Below are positions 16,007 to 23,665 of a stretch of 38,939 bases of DNA, one piece after another. Position 1 is the stretch's first letter. Each line of letters opens with the position of its first letter. The translations under genes and the position numbers were made by a program. Origin of the DNA: Ruminiclostridium cellobioparum DSM 1351 = ATCC 15832 (GTDB lineage Bacteria; Bacillota; Clostridia; Acetivibrionales; DSM-1351); contig NZ_JHYD01000051.1 of the NCBI RefSeq assembly GCF_000621505.1, positions 1-38,939 on the forward strand. The letters run 5' to 3'. The notes under the pieces are model-generated. The model did no database searches. It worked only from the letters and a program-made list of their open reading frames with translations, and was not told where the DNA came from.

Positions 16007-18346
16007 ATGAAATTATCAGATTTCAACCTGATGGAGTATTCTGAAAGTATAGTGAAAAGCACTCCTTCAGCACGTGTAGTTGAGTTAATATCTGATGTGC
16101 GTGAGAATATGCGCCTGAGCAAAAAACAATTTGCTGAAGAAGGCTGTGTATTAAACGAAGAGACTTCCGATCTGCCGCTTATAGTGCGTAAAGCCATGTC
16201 TGAAAGGCTAAAGCTGTCTACTGCACCTGTGGGTATCTGGGAAAAACAGCTTTTTGCCGGCTGCTATTCATTTAAGGATGAATGCCTGACAAACTCAAAT
16301 GCTTTACCGGTATTTGCACGGGAGGAAGAAATTCAGGAAGGTCAAAAATACGGGTTTGGGATATATTCAATGTTTGGGCATATATCACCGGACTATCCGC
16401 GTTTATTGAAACTCGGTACCTCCGGTATAAGAAAAATGGCTGAGGAAAAGCTGGCGGGTGATTTGACGCAGAAGAGCAGGGACTTTCTGACGGCAGCCAT
16501 CATATCGCTTGAGGGTCTTGAAAGCTTTGCAAAACGCAACTCGGACCGGCTGTTTGAAAAAGCTGAAATTACTAAAGACAATAAACGCAGAAAAGAACTG
16601 TTAAATGCTGCAAATGCATTAAAAAACAGTCCGCTTTATCCGGCACGGACATATTTTGAGGCATGCCAGGCAACCTGGCTTTTACATCTTGCCTTTCAGC
16701 TGACAGACAACCATTTGGCGCTGGGCAGGCCTGATCAGTTCCTGTATCCCTTCCTAAAAGAAGATCTTGAGACCGGGAGGATCACAATTGAGGAAGCCCA
16801 GGAGCTTACAGACTGTTTCCTGCTGAAATTCAATGAACGTGCATTGAATAATGAGACAAATGCACAGATGAAAGATATGGAACGTGAGCAGGCAGAGCAT
16901 GAAAAGAAATGGCTCAACCGGAAAATCACTGATATAGGCCAACAACGCTATAACATAAGGGATACGATTGATGCTACAAACCATTGGAATCAGAACGTGG
17001 TTATTGGAGGGCTGATTCCGGAAGATGGCCGTGATGCAACCAATCTATTATCTATAATGATTCTTGAATCCTTTCACCGTATAAGAATGACAAATCCAGT
17101 ACTCACTGTAAGAGTTCACAGCGATTCTCCTCAATGGTTTCTAAGACAGGTGGCCGAGACTCTCAAAACCGGCGGAGGCTTGCCTGCCATTTATAATGAT
17201 GAGACCATAATCAAGGCGTTTACAAAATTCGGAATAGACGAAAAGGAAGCTCGGGACTATGCGAACAATGGCTGCTGGGAGGCATTGCTTCCAGGTAAAA
17301 CCGACTTCTATTTTATAAAGCTGAACGCATTAAAATGCCTGGAGTGGACTTTGAACCGGGGCGTGTGCCATATTGACGGCAAGCAGGAGGTTCCTGACCA
17401 GGGAGACCCGGCAAGCTTTAAATCCTTTGAAGTAATTTTTGAAAAAACAATGGAAAACATACGGCTGGTAGCCGAAGAATCCGCCAAACATATGCTGCAA
17501 ACCCATCCTCACCGTTCTTCCATTGCACCTGTACCGCTGCTGTCTGCTCTGCTGGATGGACCGGTGGAAAAAGGTCTTGATATGACTGATATGGGAGCAC
17601 GTCTGGTTGTAGGTGGAGTTGTAGCAGAGGGATTGAGCCATTTGATCGACTCCCTTTGCGCAATACAAAAGGTAGTATTCGAAGAAAAGAAATATTCCAT
17701 AGGAGAATTAGCAGCTGCAATTGATAATGACTTTGAGGGGTATCAGACGCTTCACACCCTTGTGTCCAATTCTCCAAAATACGGAACCAACAGTCAGATA
17801 GCCGATGCTATGGGCCGTAAAGTAATAGACCGGTTTGCAGAGATCATGCAGCAAATTGACGGGAAGTATGAGGAAATAAAATTTATGCCCGGCGTAGGAA
17901 CCTTCTCCTGGTACATAGCAATTGGAGAAGGTACGGGGGCAAGTGCCGACGGCAGATTTTCAGGCAAGCCTGTGGCAAGTAACTTTTCTCCTTCTGCCGG
18001 TGCAATGACCAAAGGAATCACGGCAGCCATCAATTCCTTCTGCAGGATGGGCCTTGATGGCTTGCCGCTGGGTTCTCCTCTTGACCTGGGAATGGCCGAG
18101 CGTTATGTTGCAGGTGAGGAAGGAATAAACCGTCTTATAGGTTTAATTAAAACCTTTGTTGAATTGGGCGGAAATATGCTGACAATTAGCGTTGCCGACA
18201 CCGAAACACTGCTCAAGGCTCAGAAAAATCCGGAGGATTATAAAGACCTCAGGGTTCGCATGGGCGGATGGTCGGCATATTTTACAATGCTTTCAAAGGA
18301 GCAGCAGGAGCATCATATCAAAAAGAGCGAGGGCGGAATTTTTTAG
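16007..18346 (+). CDS. Glycyl radical enzyme (PFL/glycerol dehydratase family) of unassigned substrate
   Basis: 779 residues, the length of diol/glycerol dehydratase-type GREs. The PFL-like barrel covers most of it. The thiyl cysteine loop reads NNGCWEALLPGKTDF, giving C423 and a general-base candidate E425. The C-terminal radical loop reads VRMGGWSAYF, giving radical glycine G754. Usual signatures are GCVE and RV(S/A)GY, so both carry Trp at a variable or aromatic position, and Gly replaces Ser/Ala before the radical Gly. The Cys-x-Glu pair and the nearby NPVLTVRVH and GGGLPAIYNDE segments fit C-O-cleaving lyases/dehydratases rather than pyruvate formate-lyase (which has CC). It is activated by the product of the gene before it. 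The substrate is unknown; the neighbours point to a polyol, ketose or glycoside-derived compound. Confidence 0.92.
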   Translation: MKLSDFNLMEYSESIVKSTPSARVVELISDVRENMRLSKKQFAEEGCVLNEETSDLPLIVRKAMSERLKLSTAPVGIWEKQLFAGCYSFKDECLTNSNALPVFAREEEIQEGQKYGFGIYSMFGHISPDYPRLLKLGTSGIRKMAEEKLAGDLTQKSRDFLTAAIISLEGLESFAKRNSDRLFEKAEITKDNKRRKELLNAANALKNSPLYPARTYFEACQATWLLHLAFQLTDNHLALGRPDQFLYPFLKEDLETGRITIEEAQELTDCFLLKFNERALNNETNAQMKDMEREQAEHEKKWLNRKITDIGQQRYNIRDTIDATNHWNQNVVIGGLIPEDGRDATNLLSIMILESFHRIRMTNPVLTVRVHSDSPQWFLRQVAETLKTGGGLPAIYNDETIIKAFTKFGIDEKEARDYANNGCWEALLPGKTDFYFIKLNALKCLEWTLNRGVCHIDGKQEVPDQGDPASFKSFEVIFEKTMENIRLVAEESAKHMLQTHPHRSSIAPVPLLSALLDGPVEKGLDMTDMGARLVVGGVVAEGLSHLIDSLCAIQKVVFEEKKYSIGELAAAIDNDFEGYQTLHTLVSNSPKYGTNSQIADAMGRKVIDRFAEIMQQIDGKYEEIKFMPGVGTFSWYIAIGEGTGASADGRFSGKPVASNFSPSAGAMTKGITAAINSFCRMGLDGLPLGSPLDLGMAERYVAGEEGINRLIGLIKTFVELGGNMLTISVADTETLLKAQKNPEDYKDLRVRMGGWSAYFTMLSKEQQEHHIKKSEGGIF

Positions 18347-18392
18347 AGTAGCAAATTTCTTGATAACAGGTCCATAAAGGGAGGGCTAATAC

Positions 18393-19904
18393 ATGAGTGA
18401 AATAAAAATATTGAAATACTACGCAGGCGGACAATGGATAGAATCTAAAAGTGAAAATTATATGGATGTATTTGATCCGAGTACGGGGAAGGTGATTGCC
18501 AAAACTCCCTGCTGCACCGCAGATGAAGTTAATGATGCCATAGCGGCTGCGGCCAAGGCATATCCTGACTGGTCCGCCATCCCGCCGATAAAGCGGGCGG
18601 CAGTATTTTACAAGCTTCGCCGGCTTATTGAGGAAAACTTTGATAAGCTTACCGAAACTGTGGCAAGAGAAAACGGCAAGGCCTGGGAAGAGGCGCAGGG
18701 GGATGTGCTTAAGGCGAAGGAAGCAACAGAGCTGGCATGCGGTATACCGAACCTGCTTATTGGAGAATCTCTGAGAGATGCGTCCAAAGGTTTTGATACA
18801 GTGCTTTATAGGGAACCGTTGGGGGTTTTTGCAGGAATAGCTCCTTTTAATTTTCCTGCGATGATACCCATGGGATGGATGGCACCCATATGTATTGCAT
18901 GCGGAAATACAATAGTAATCAAAGCAGCCAGTTTTACACCCATGACAGCCATGTTGTTTGCAGATTTATACAAACAGGCCGGATTGCCGGATGGAGTACT
19001 GAATATTGTAACCTGCAGCAGGAATGAGGCCGAATTGCTGTTAACACATCCCGGAATTAAAGGAGTATCCTTTGTGGGGTCTACATCGGTGGGCTTAAAT
19101 GTGTACAGGAAGGCGGCAGCAAGCGGCAAGCGCGTACAGGCCCTGTGTGAGGCTAAAAATCACGCACTTGTTTTGGAGGATGCTCCAATAGAAAGGACTG
19201 CACGCGGAATCATAAATGCCGCCTTCGGGTGTGCGGGTGAGCGCTGTATGGCACTGCCTGTGGTGGTTGCACAGGAAAGCATTGCGGATGAACTGGCAGG
19301 GTGGCTTGTAAAATTGGCCAAAGAAATAAAGGTCGGTCCGGCATACGACAAAGCCTCCGGAATGGGTCCGGTAATAAATGCGGGGCATAAGAAGTTTGTT
19401 ACAGACTGGATAGATAAAGGCGTCGCCGAAGGAGCAAAGCTGGTGCTGGATGGACGTAATTATACCGTATCCGGGTATGAGGAGGGCTTCTACATAGGGC
19501 CTACCATATTCGACCATGTAACTCCTGAAATGACTATCGGGGACAATGAAGTATTCGGACCGGTATTGTGCATCAAAAGGGTAAAGGATTTTGAAGAAGG
19601 AATCAGGCTCATGAATAATAATAAGTTCGCAAACGGCTCTGTAATATTCACTCAAAACGGATACTACAGCCGGGAATTTGCAAGAAGGACTGACGGAGGC
19701 ATGGTAGGTATAAATGTGGGTATACCTGTTCCGGTAGGACTGTTCCCGTTTTCAGGGCATAAGGATTCGTTCTTTGGAGACCTGCATGTTTTGGGAAAAG
19801 ACGGGGTAAAATTTTTTACCGAGACAAAGTGTGTGACAACCCGCTGGTTTGACCAGGACGAATTAAAGGCTGAAAAAGTTAATACCTGGGATGGAATGAT
19901 ATAA
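18393..19904 (+). CDS. MmsA/IolA-like CoA-acylating aldehyde dehydrogenase
   Basis: 503 residues of the methylmalonate-semialdehyde dehydrogenase branch. Visible: FNFPAMIPMGWMAPIC, the catalytic C285 in GERCMAL, GPTIFDHVTPEM, FGPVLC, and the branch-specific tail HKDSFFGDLHVLGKDG and FFTETKCVTTRW. The EL-GG motif carrying the water-activating Glu of hydrolytic dehydrogenases is replaced by ALCEAKNHA, as expected for enzymes that transfer the acyl group to CoA (though most MmsA have ALGGAKNH). It should oxidise an aldehyde, possibly a beta-carboxy aldehyde with decarboxylation, to an acyl-CoA using NAD. AGGGAGG precedes the ATG. Placement after the GRE suggests it captures the aldehyde the GRE makes. 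Confidence 0.9.
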   Translation: MSEIKILKYYAGGQWIESKSENYMDVFDPSTGKVIAKTPCCTADEVNDAIAAAAKAYPDWSAIPPIKRAAVFYKLRRLIEENFDKLTETVARENGKAWEEAQGDVLKAKEATELACGIPNLLIGESLRDASKGFDTVLYREPLGVFAGIAPFNFPAMIPMGWMAPICIACGNTIVIKAASFTPMTAMLFADLYKQAGLPDGVLNIVTCSRNEAELLLTHPGIKGVSFVGSTSVGLNVYRKAAASGKRVQALCEAKNHALVLEDAPIERTARGIINAAFGCAGERCMALPVVVAQESIADELAGWLVKLAKEIKVGPAYDKASGMGPVINAGHKKFVTDWIDKGVAEGAKLVLDGRNYTVSGYEEGFYIGPTIFDHVTPEMTIGDNEVFGPVLCIKRVKDFEEGIRLMNNNKFANGSVIFTQNGYYSREFARRTDGGMVGINVGIPVPVGLFPFSGHKDSFFGDLHVLGKDGVKFFTETKCVTTRWFDQDELKAEKVNTWDGMI

Positions 19905-19942
19905 TTCATTATTATTTATGGCCAAAAGTTGGAGGAGGTATT

Positions 19943-20959
19943 ATGAAAAAAATATTAAATCATGCAGATAATTTTGTCGAGGATAGCTTGAAGGGAATCT
20001 TATTGGCATATCCTGAACTGCTTGCCGCTCATCCTGAGGATATAAAGGCAGTACACAGAGCAGGAGCACCAATACAGGAAAAGGTGGCAATTGTAACCGG
20101 CGGAGGTTACGGGCATATACCTGTATTCCTTGGATACGTCGGGAAGGGGCTGTGCGATGGGGTGGCTGTAGGAAATGTTTTTACTTCACCGGGCTGTGAG
20201 ACGATTCTCAATGTTACAAGACAGGTGAATGCAAATAAAGGTGTGCTGTATCTCTTCGGAAATTATATGGGCGACTGTATGAATTTTGAAATGGCTGCTG
20301 AGATAGCCGAAATGGAAGGGATAAAGACAGAAACAGTCAAAGTATCGGATGATATTGCATCGGCACCGAGGGAAAGTTGGAAAGAGCGGAGAGGTATTGC
20401 CGGAATCTTCTTCGCCTACAAGATTGCAGGTGCATGTGCCGAAAGATTGGCTGCATTGGAGGAAGTCAAGGCAATTGCCGAGAAAACGATAGAGAATACA
20501 GCTACATTTGGTGTTGCGTTATCCTCCTGCTGGCTGCCCGGTTCGGAAAAGAAAATATTTGAAATAGGCGAAGACGATATGGAAATCGGAATGGGTATAC
20601 ATGGAGAACCGGGTGTTAAACGCGGACGTCTCACCTCAAGCTGTGAGATAACGGAGATTCTGTTGCCAAGTATATTAGAAGATCTGTCTATAAAAGAGGG
20701 TCAAAGGGTTGCAATACTTGTAAACGGGCTTGGAGCTACCTCCCAGGAGGAACTTTTCATTTTGTATAAGGATATTAATGAAGCTTTAGCAGCAAGAGGT
20801 ATTAAGCCTGTAAGGGTATTTGTAGGAGAATACGCTACCTCGCTTGAAATGGTTGGTGCCTCAATTTCAATCCTGAAGCTTGACGATGAGCTTTTAGAAT
20901 TGCTGGATGCGCCTGCATATACTCCATTTGTAAATGTTGGAGGAGTAAGGGGTGCATAA
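19943..20959 (+). CDS. dhaK: DhaK-like ketose kinase subunit with altered substrate pocket
   Basis: 338 residues, a DAK1 domain. The histidine that forms a covalent hemiaminal with the ketose carbonyl is present (H220 in GMGIHGEPG), as is the aspartate in GDCMNFEMAAE (D111). The substrate-loop motif, GGGSGHEP in dihydroxyacetone kinases, reads GGGYGHIP (Y56, H58), so two pocket residues differ. I infer a ketose or hydroxyketone other than dihydroxyacetone, for example a C4 ketose as in erythrulose kinases; this is not shown. GGAGGAGG precedes the ATG. Its stop is 2 nt before the second dhaL-like gene, so the two are surely co-translated partners. Confidence 0.87.
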   Translation: MKKILNHADNFVEDSLKGILLAYPELLAAHPEDIKAVHRAGAPIQEKVAIVTGGGYGHIPVFLGYVGKGLCDGVAVGNVFTSPGCETILNVTRQVNANKGVLYLFGNYMGDCMNFEMAAEIAEMEGIKTETVKVSDDIASAPRESWKERRGIAGIFFAYKIAGACAERLAALEEVKAIAEKTIENTATFGVALSSCWLPGSEKKIFEIGEDDMEIGMGIHGEPGVKRGRLTSSCEITEILLPSILEDLSIKEGQRVAILVNGLGATSQEELFILYKDINEALAARGIKPVRVFVGEYATSLEMVGASISILKLDDELLELLDAPAYTPFVNVGGVRGA

Positions 20960-20961
20960 AG

Positions 20962-21588
20962 ATGATCTATACTTTGCAGGATGTCAAAAATATAATCAAT
21001 GTATCCGCAGAGGTGGCTCTTTCATTAAAAGAGCTATTAACAGAGCTTGACAGCCGCTCCGGTGACGGTGACCTGGGAATTACCATGGAAAAGAGTGCAC
21101 ATGCACTGATGCTCGAAATATGCAAATATGAGGGCAAAGACATAGGCGAATTTCTCAGTAAAAGTGGAATATCAGTAAACAGGGCGGCACCTTCAACGAT
21201 GGGTACCTTATTAAGCTGCGCTATTATGGAACTGGGTAAGGAATTCAAGGGCAGTGAGGAAATTACTTGTGAACAGCTGGTAAAAGTACCTGCTATTATA
21301 GTGGATGCCATAATGAAGAGGGGCAAGGCCAACCGTGGAGATAAAACCATACTGGATGCCCTTATTCCTTTGGCAGATGCGCTTCAGGCATCATATGCCA
21401 GGGATATGAACCTGAAGGTTGCTCTTAAGGAAGCCGCATCAGCAGCAGCAAAAGGTGCTAACAGAACCAAAGGCATGATTGCCAAGGTGGGAAGGGCTAA
21501 ATGGATAGGCGAACGTTCAAGGGATTATCCTGACGGGGGTGCTGTTTTGTGCGCCGCACTTATTGAAAATCTGTCTCAGCGGGGCTGA
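20962..21588 (+). CDS. dhaL: DhaL-like (DAK2 domain) kinase subunit, second copy
   Basis: 208 residues, alignable without gaps to the first DhaL-like protein and by eye identical at roughly half the positions. It keeps LDSRSGDGDLG (nucleotide/Mg aspartates), the same variant loop APSTMGTLL, GDKTILDALIPLADA and YPDGGAVLC. It begins 2 nt after the dhaK-like gene, so this copy is the likely obligate partner of DhaK. The first copy, seven genes earlier counting inclusively, may be an alternative subunit or part of a heteromer. No DhaM is found. Both copies share the same departures from classic DhaL, so they form one divergent subfamily rather than one good and one decayed copy. Confidence 0.85.
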   Translation: MIYTLQDVKNIINVSAEVALSLKELLTELDSRSGDGDLGITMEKSAHALMLEICKYEGKDIGEFLSKSGISVNRAAPSTMGTLLSCAIMELGKEFKGSEEITCEQLVKVPAIIVDAIMKRGKANRGDKTILDALIPLADALQASYARDMNLKVALKEAASAAAKGANRTKGMIAKVGRAKWIGERSRDYPDGGAVLCAALIENLSQRG

Positions 21589-21613
21589 TACTATATATTG
21601 GGAGATTGAATGT

Positions 21614-22093
21614 ATGAGTAATTATGATGAGCTTATTAAGCAATTGGTAAACGAAGAAAAGGAACTTCAATTCACGGAATTTACAAATGAAACTGCTTTG
21701 GAAATAGGCTTGAGGCTGATTGAAAGAGCAAAAGAAGCGAATAAAAGAATTGCCATTGATATAACCCGTTTTGGACACCAGCTTTTTCATTATTCCTTTA
21801 CCGGGACCACTCCGGAAAATGATCAGTGGATAATACGGAAGAACAGGGTTGTCAACAGGTTCGGCAAAAGCTCCCTGCATTTAGGTACAATACTGCGCAG
21901 AGACAACACTACCATCGAAGAAAGGCATCATATAAGTGCCTCTGAGTATGCTGCTATTGGAGGGTCCTTCCCAATAATTATCAAGAATACCGGAGTGATA
22001 GGAACAATTACCGTTTCGGGGCTGCCAAAAAATGAGGATCATGAGATGGTCGTAGCTGTTGTCAAAGAGCAGCTTGAGCTAAAAGCATATTAA
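21614..22093 (+). CDS. UPF0303 family (GlcG/HbpS, DUF336-like) protein
   Basis: 159 residues from the ATG at 21614 (GGGAG about 9 nt before); the frame extends upstream into dhaL without a start of quality. The segments IAIDITRFGHQLFHY, the run of basic and Arg residues RRDNTTIEERHHISASEYAAIGG (in pieces RRDNTTIEERHH and EYAAIGG), and GTITVSGLPKNEDHEMV are typical of UPF0303, sometimes named heme-degrading domain-containing protein. Relatives of the GlcG/HbpS fold recur next to diol dehydratase and dihydroxyacetone kinase genes (for example as the C-terminal part of PduO), which fits this context. Its role here is unknown; heme binding is not supported by anything visible. Confidence 0.82.
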   Translation: MSNYDELIKQLVNEEKELQFTEFTNETALEIGLRLIERAKEANKRIAIDITRFGHQLFHYSFTGTTPENDQWIIRKNRVVNRFGKSSLHLGTILRRDNTTIEERHHISASEYAAIGGSFPIIIKNTGVIGTITVSGLPKNEDHEMVVAVVKEQLELKAY

Positions 22094-22136
22094 TCTAATA
22101 TGAAAATTAAAAAAATATAATAAAAAGGATAATTTT

Positions 22137-23486
22137 ATGACCAAAGTTAATTTTCCGGATAATTTTTTATGGGGGTCGGCTACTGCTGCGTATCAGATTG
22201 AAGGTGCCTTTAATGAGGATGGCCGTGGTGAGTCAATATGGGACCGATACTGCAGTATACCGGGAAATATTGCAGATGGAAGCAGCGGAGCTGTGGCCTG
22301 TGATCATTACCATCTGTTTGAACAGGATATTGAGATAATGAAGAAGTTAAAGCTGAAGTCTTACCGCCTTTCCATATCCTGGCCAAGAATATTTCCAGAT
22401 GGTTTCGGAGAACCGAATGAAAAAGGAATAAGCTTTTACAAAGCATTAATTGAAATATTAGTCAAGAACGGTATTAAACCGACAGTAACCCTATATCATT
22501 GGGATTTACCGCAAAAGCTGCAGGATATTGGCGGATGGGCAAACCGTAAGGTGACGGATTATTTTGAGCAGTATACCAGATATGTATTCTCGCAGTTAGG
22601 AGATATTGTTCCAATCTGGATAACCTTAAATGAGCCTTATTGTTCAGCATTTACAGGACATTGGATAGGGAGGCATGCTCCGGGAATAAAAGATTTTAAA
22701 ACAGCATTGCTGGTATCGCATCACCTTCTTCTGGCTCATGGAAAGGCTGTAAAAGCATACAGGGAACTTTCTTTTAAGGGCGAAATAGGTATTACCTTGA
22801 ATATGAACTGTACATATCCCAGGACAGATTCACACCAGGATATTGAAGCTGCCGAGCTGTCGCATGCACTATGGAACAGGTGGTTTGCAGATCCGGTTTT
22901 CAAAGGAGCCTATCCTCAGGAAGCAGTTGATTGCTATGTAAAAAAGGGTTTGCTGCCTGAAATTAAATCTGAAGATTTGGAAATTATCAGTACGCCTGTT
23001 GATTTCTTAGGATTGAATAACTATTTCAGCCAGGTTGTCAGCTATGACAGCAGGGGTTGGCCCTGTGAAGTCAAGGCGGAGTTTTTTGGAAAAGATTTTA
23101 CCGAAATGGGTTGGGGTGTAAACCCTGAGGGCTTGTTTGATTTATTGCTCAGACTTCACAAGGACTATAACGGAGTTAAGATTTACATTACTGAAAACGG
23201 CGCTGCATACAGGGATATGGTTAGCACAAATGGAGAGGTCGATGACGCCAACAGGGTAGAATTTCTTACAAGATACTTAACTAACGCCCATCGTGCTATA
23301 AAAGAGGGTGTAAATCTTCAAGGATATTTTCTATGGTCTCTGATGGATAACTTTGAATGGGCTTATGGCTACACTAAGAGATTTGGAATTGTTTATGTTG
23401 ACTATGAGACCGGAAAAAGAACCATAAAGAGAAGCGGCCATTGGTATAAAAAGGTTATTGAAGATAATGGTCTTGATATTAAATAG
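22137..23486 (+). CDS. GH1 family beta-glucosidase
   Basis: 449 residues, a complete GH1 (beta/alpha)8 barrel without a signal peptide, so cytosolic. The start motif is FPDNFLWGSATAAYQIEGA. The acid/base is E166 in TLNEPYC and the nucleophile E353 in YITENGAA. The sugar-binding end reads WSLMDNFEWAYGY, with the Glu-Trp pair of non-phosphorylated glucoside hydrolases; 6-phospho-beta-glucosidases have Ser and Lys/Tyr contacts here instead. That agrees with uptake by the ABC importer of the same operon rather than by a PTS. It would release glucose (or galactose/fucose, which GH1 enzymes may also accept) and an aglycone. It is the last gene, followed by a strong terminator. Confidence 0.94.
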   Translation: MTKVNFPDNFLWGSATAAYQIEGAFNEDGRGESIWDRYCSIPGNIADGSSGAVACDHYHLFEQDIEIMKKLKLKSYRLSISWPRIFPDGFGEPNEKGISFYKALIEILVKNGIKPTVTLYHWDLPQKLQDIGGWANRKVTDYFEQYTRYVFSQLGDIVPIWITLNEPYCSAFTGHWIGRHAPGIKDFKTALLVSHHLLLAHGKAVKAYRELSFKGEIGITLNMNCTYPRTDSHQDIEAAELSHALWNRWFADPVFKGAYPQEAVDCYVKKGLLPEIKSEDLEIISTPVDFLGLNNYFSQVVSYDSRGWPCEVKAEFFGKDFTEMGWGVNPEGLFDLLLRLHKDYNGVKIYITENGAAYRDMVSTNGEVDDANRVEFLTRYLTNAHRAIKEGVNLQGYFLWSLMDNFEWAYGYTKRFGIVYVDYETGKRTIKRSGHWYKKVIEDNGLDIK

Positions 23487-23524
23487 GTAAACTGAAAAAA
23501 ATCCAATGTAATATAAAGTCCATG

Positions 23525-23561
23525 AAAGAGTAATGTATATCACGGTTACATTACTCTTTTT
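23525..23561 (+). terminator. Terminator of the ABC/GRE operon
   Basis: AAAGAGTAATGT (23525-23536) pairs perfectly with ACATTACTCTTT (23548-23559); one more A-T pair can close the loop. The 3' arm runs into TTTTT. Confidence 0.88.
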
Positions 23562-23665
23562 ATACTAAATAGCGTATAATTGAGATGGATGGTCTGTATT
23601 TCCAGGCTTGACAAATAAAACACTAAAATTGTGGGCTGAAGTTTTATTTTTTGGAGGAAAAACTA

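Noticed and set aside
17330-17777. Overlapping minus-strand frames of 112 and 119 codons
   Set aside because: Inside the glycyl radical enzyme gene, opposite strand, no supporting signals.
16007-18346. Pyruvate formate-lyase
   Set aside because: The active site has a single cysteine followed by x-Glu (GCWE) rather than the CC pair, and the activase has the two-cluster insert of dehydratase/lyase activases.
19095-19655. 186-codon open frame on the minus strand
   Set aside because: Lies wholly antisense to the aldehyde dehydrogenase gene, has no ribosome site and no family resemblance.
22137-23486. 6-phospho-beta-glucosidase
   Set aside because: The sugar-binding end has the Glu-Trp pair of non-phosphorylated glucoside enzymes, and the operon uses an ABC importer rather than a PTS.
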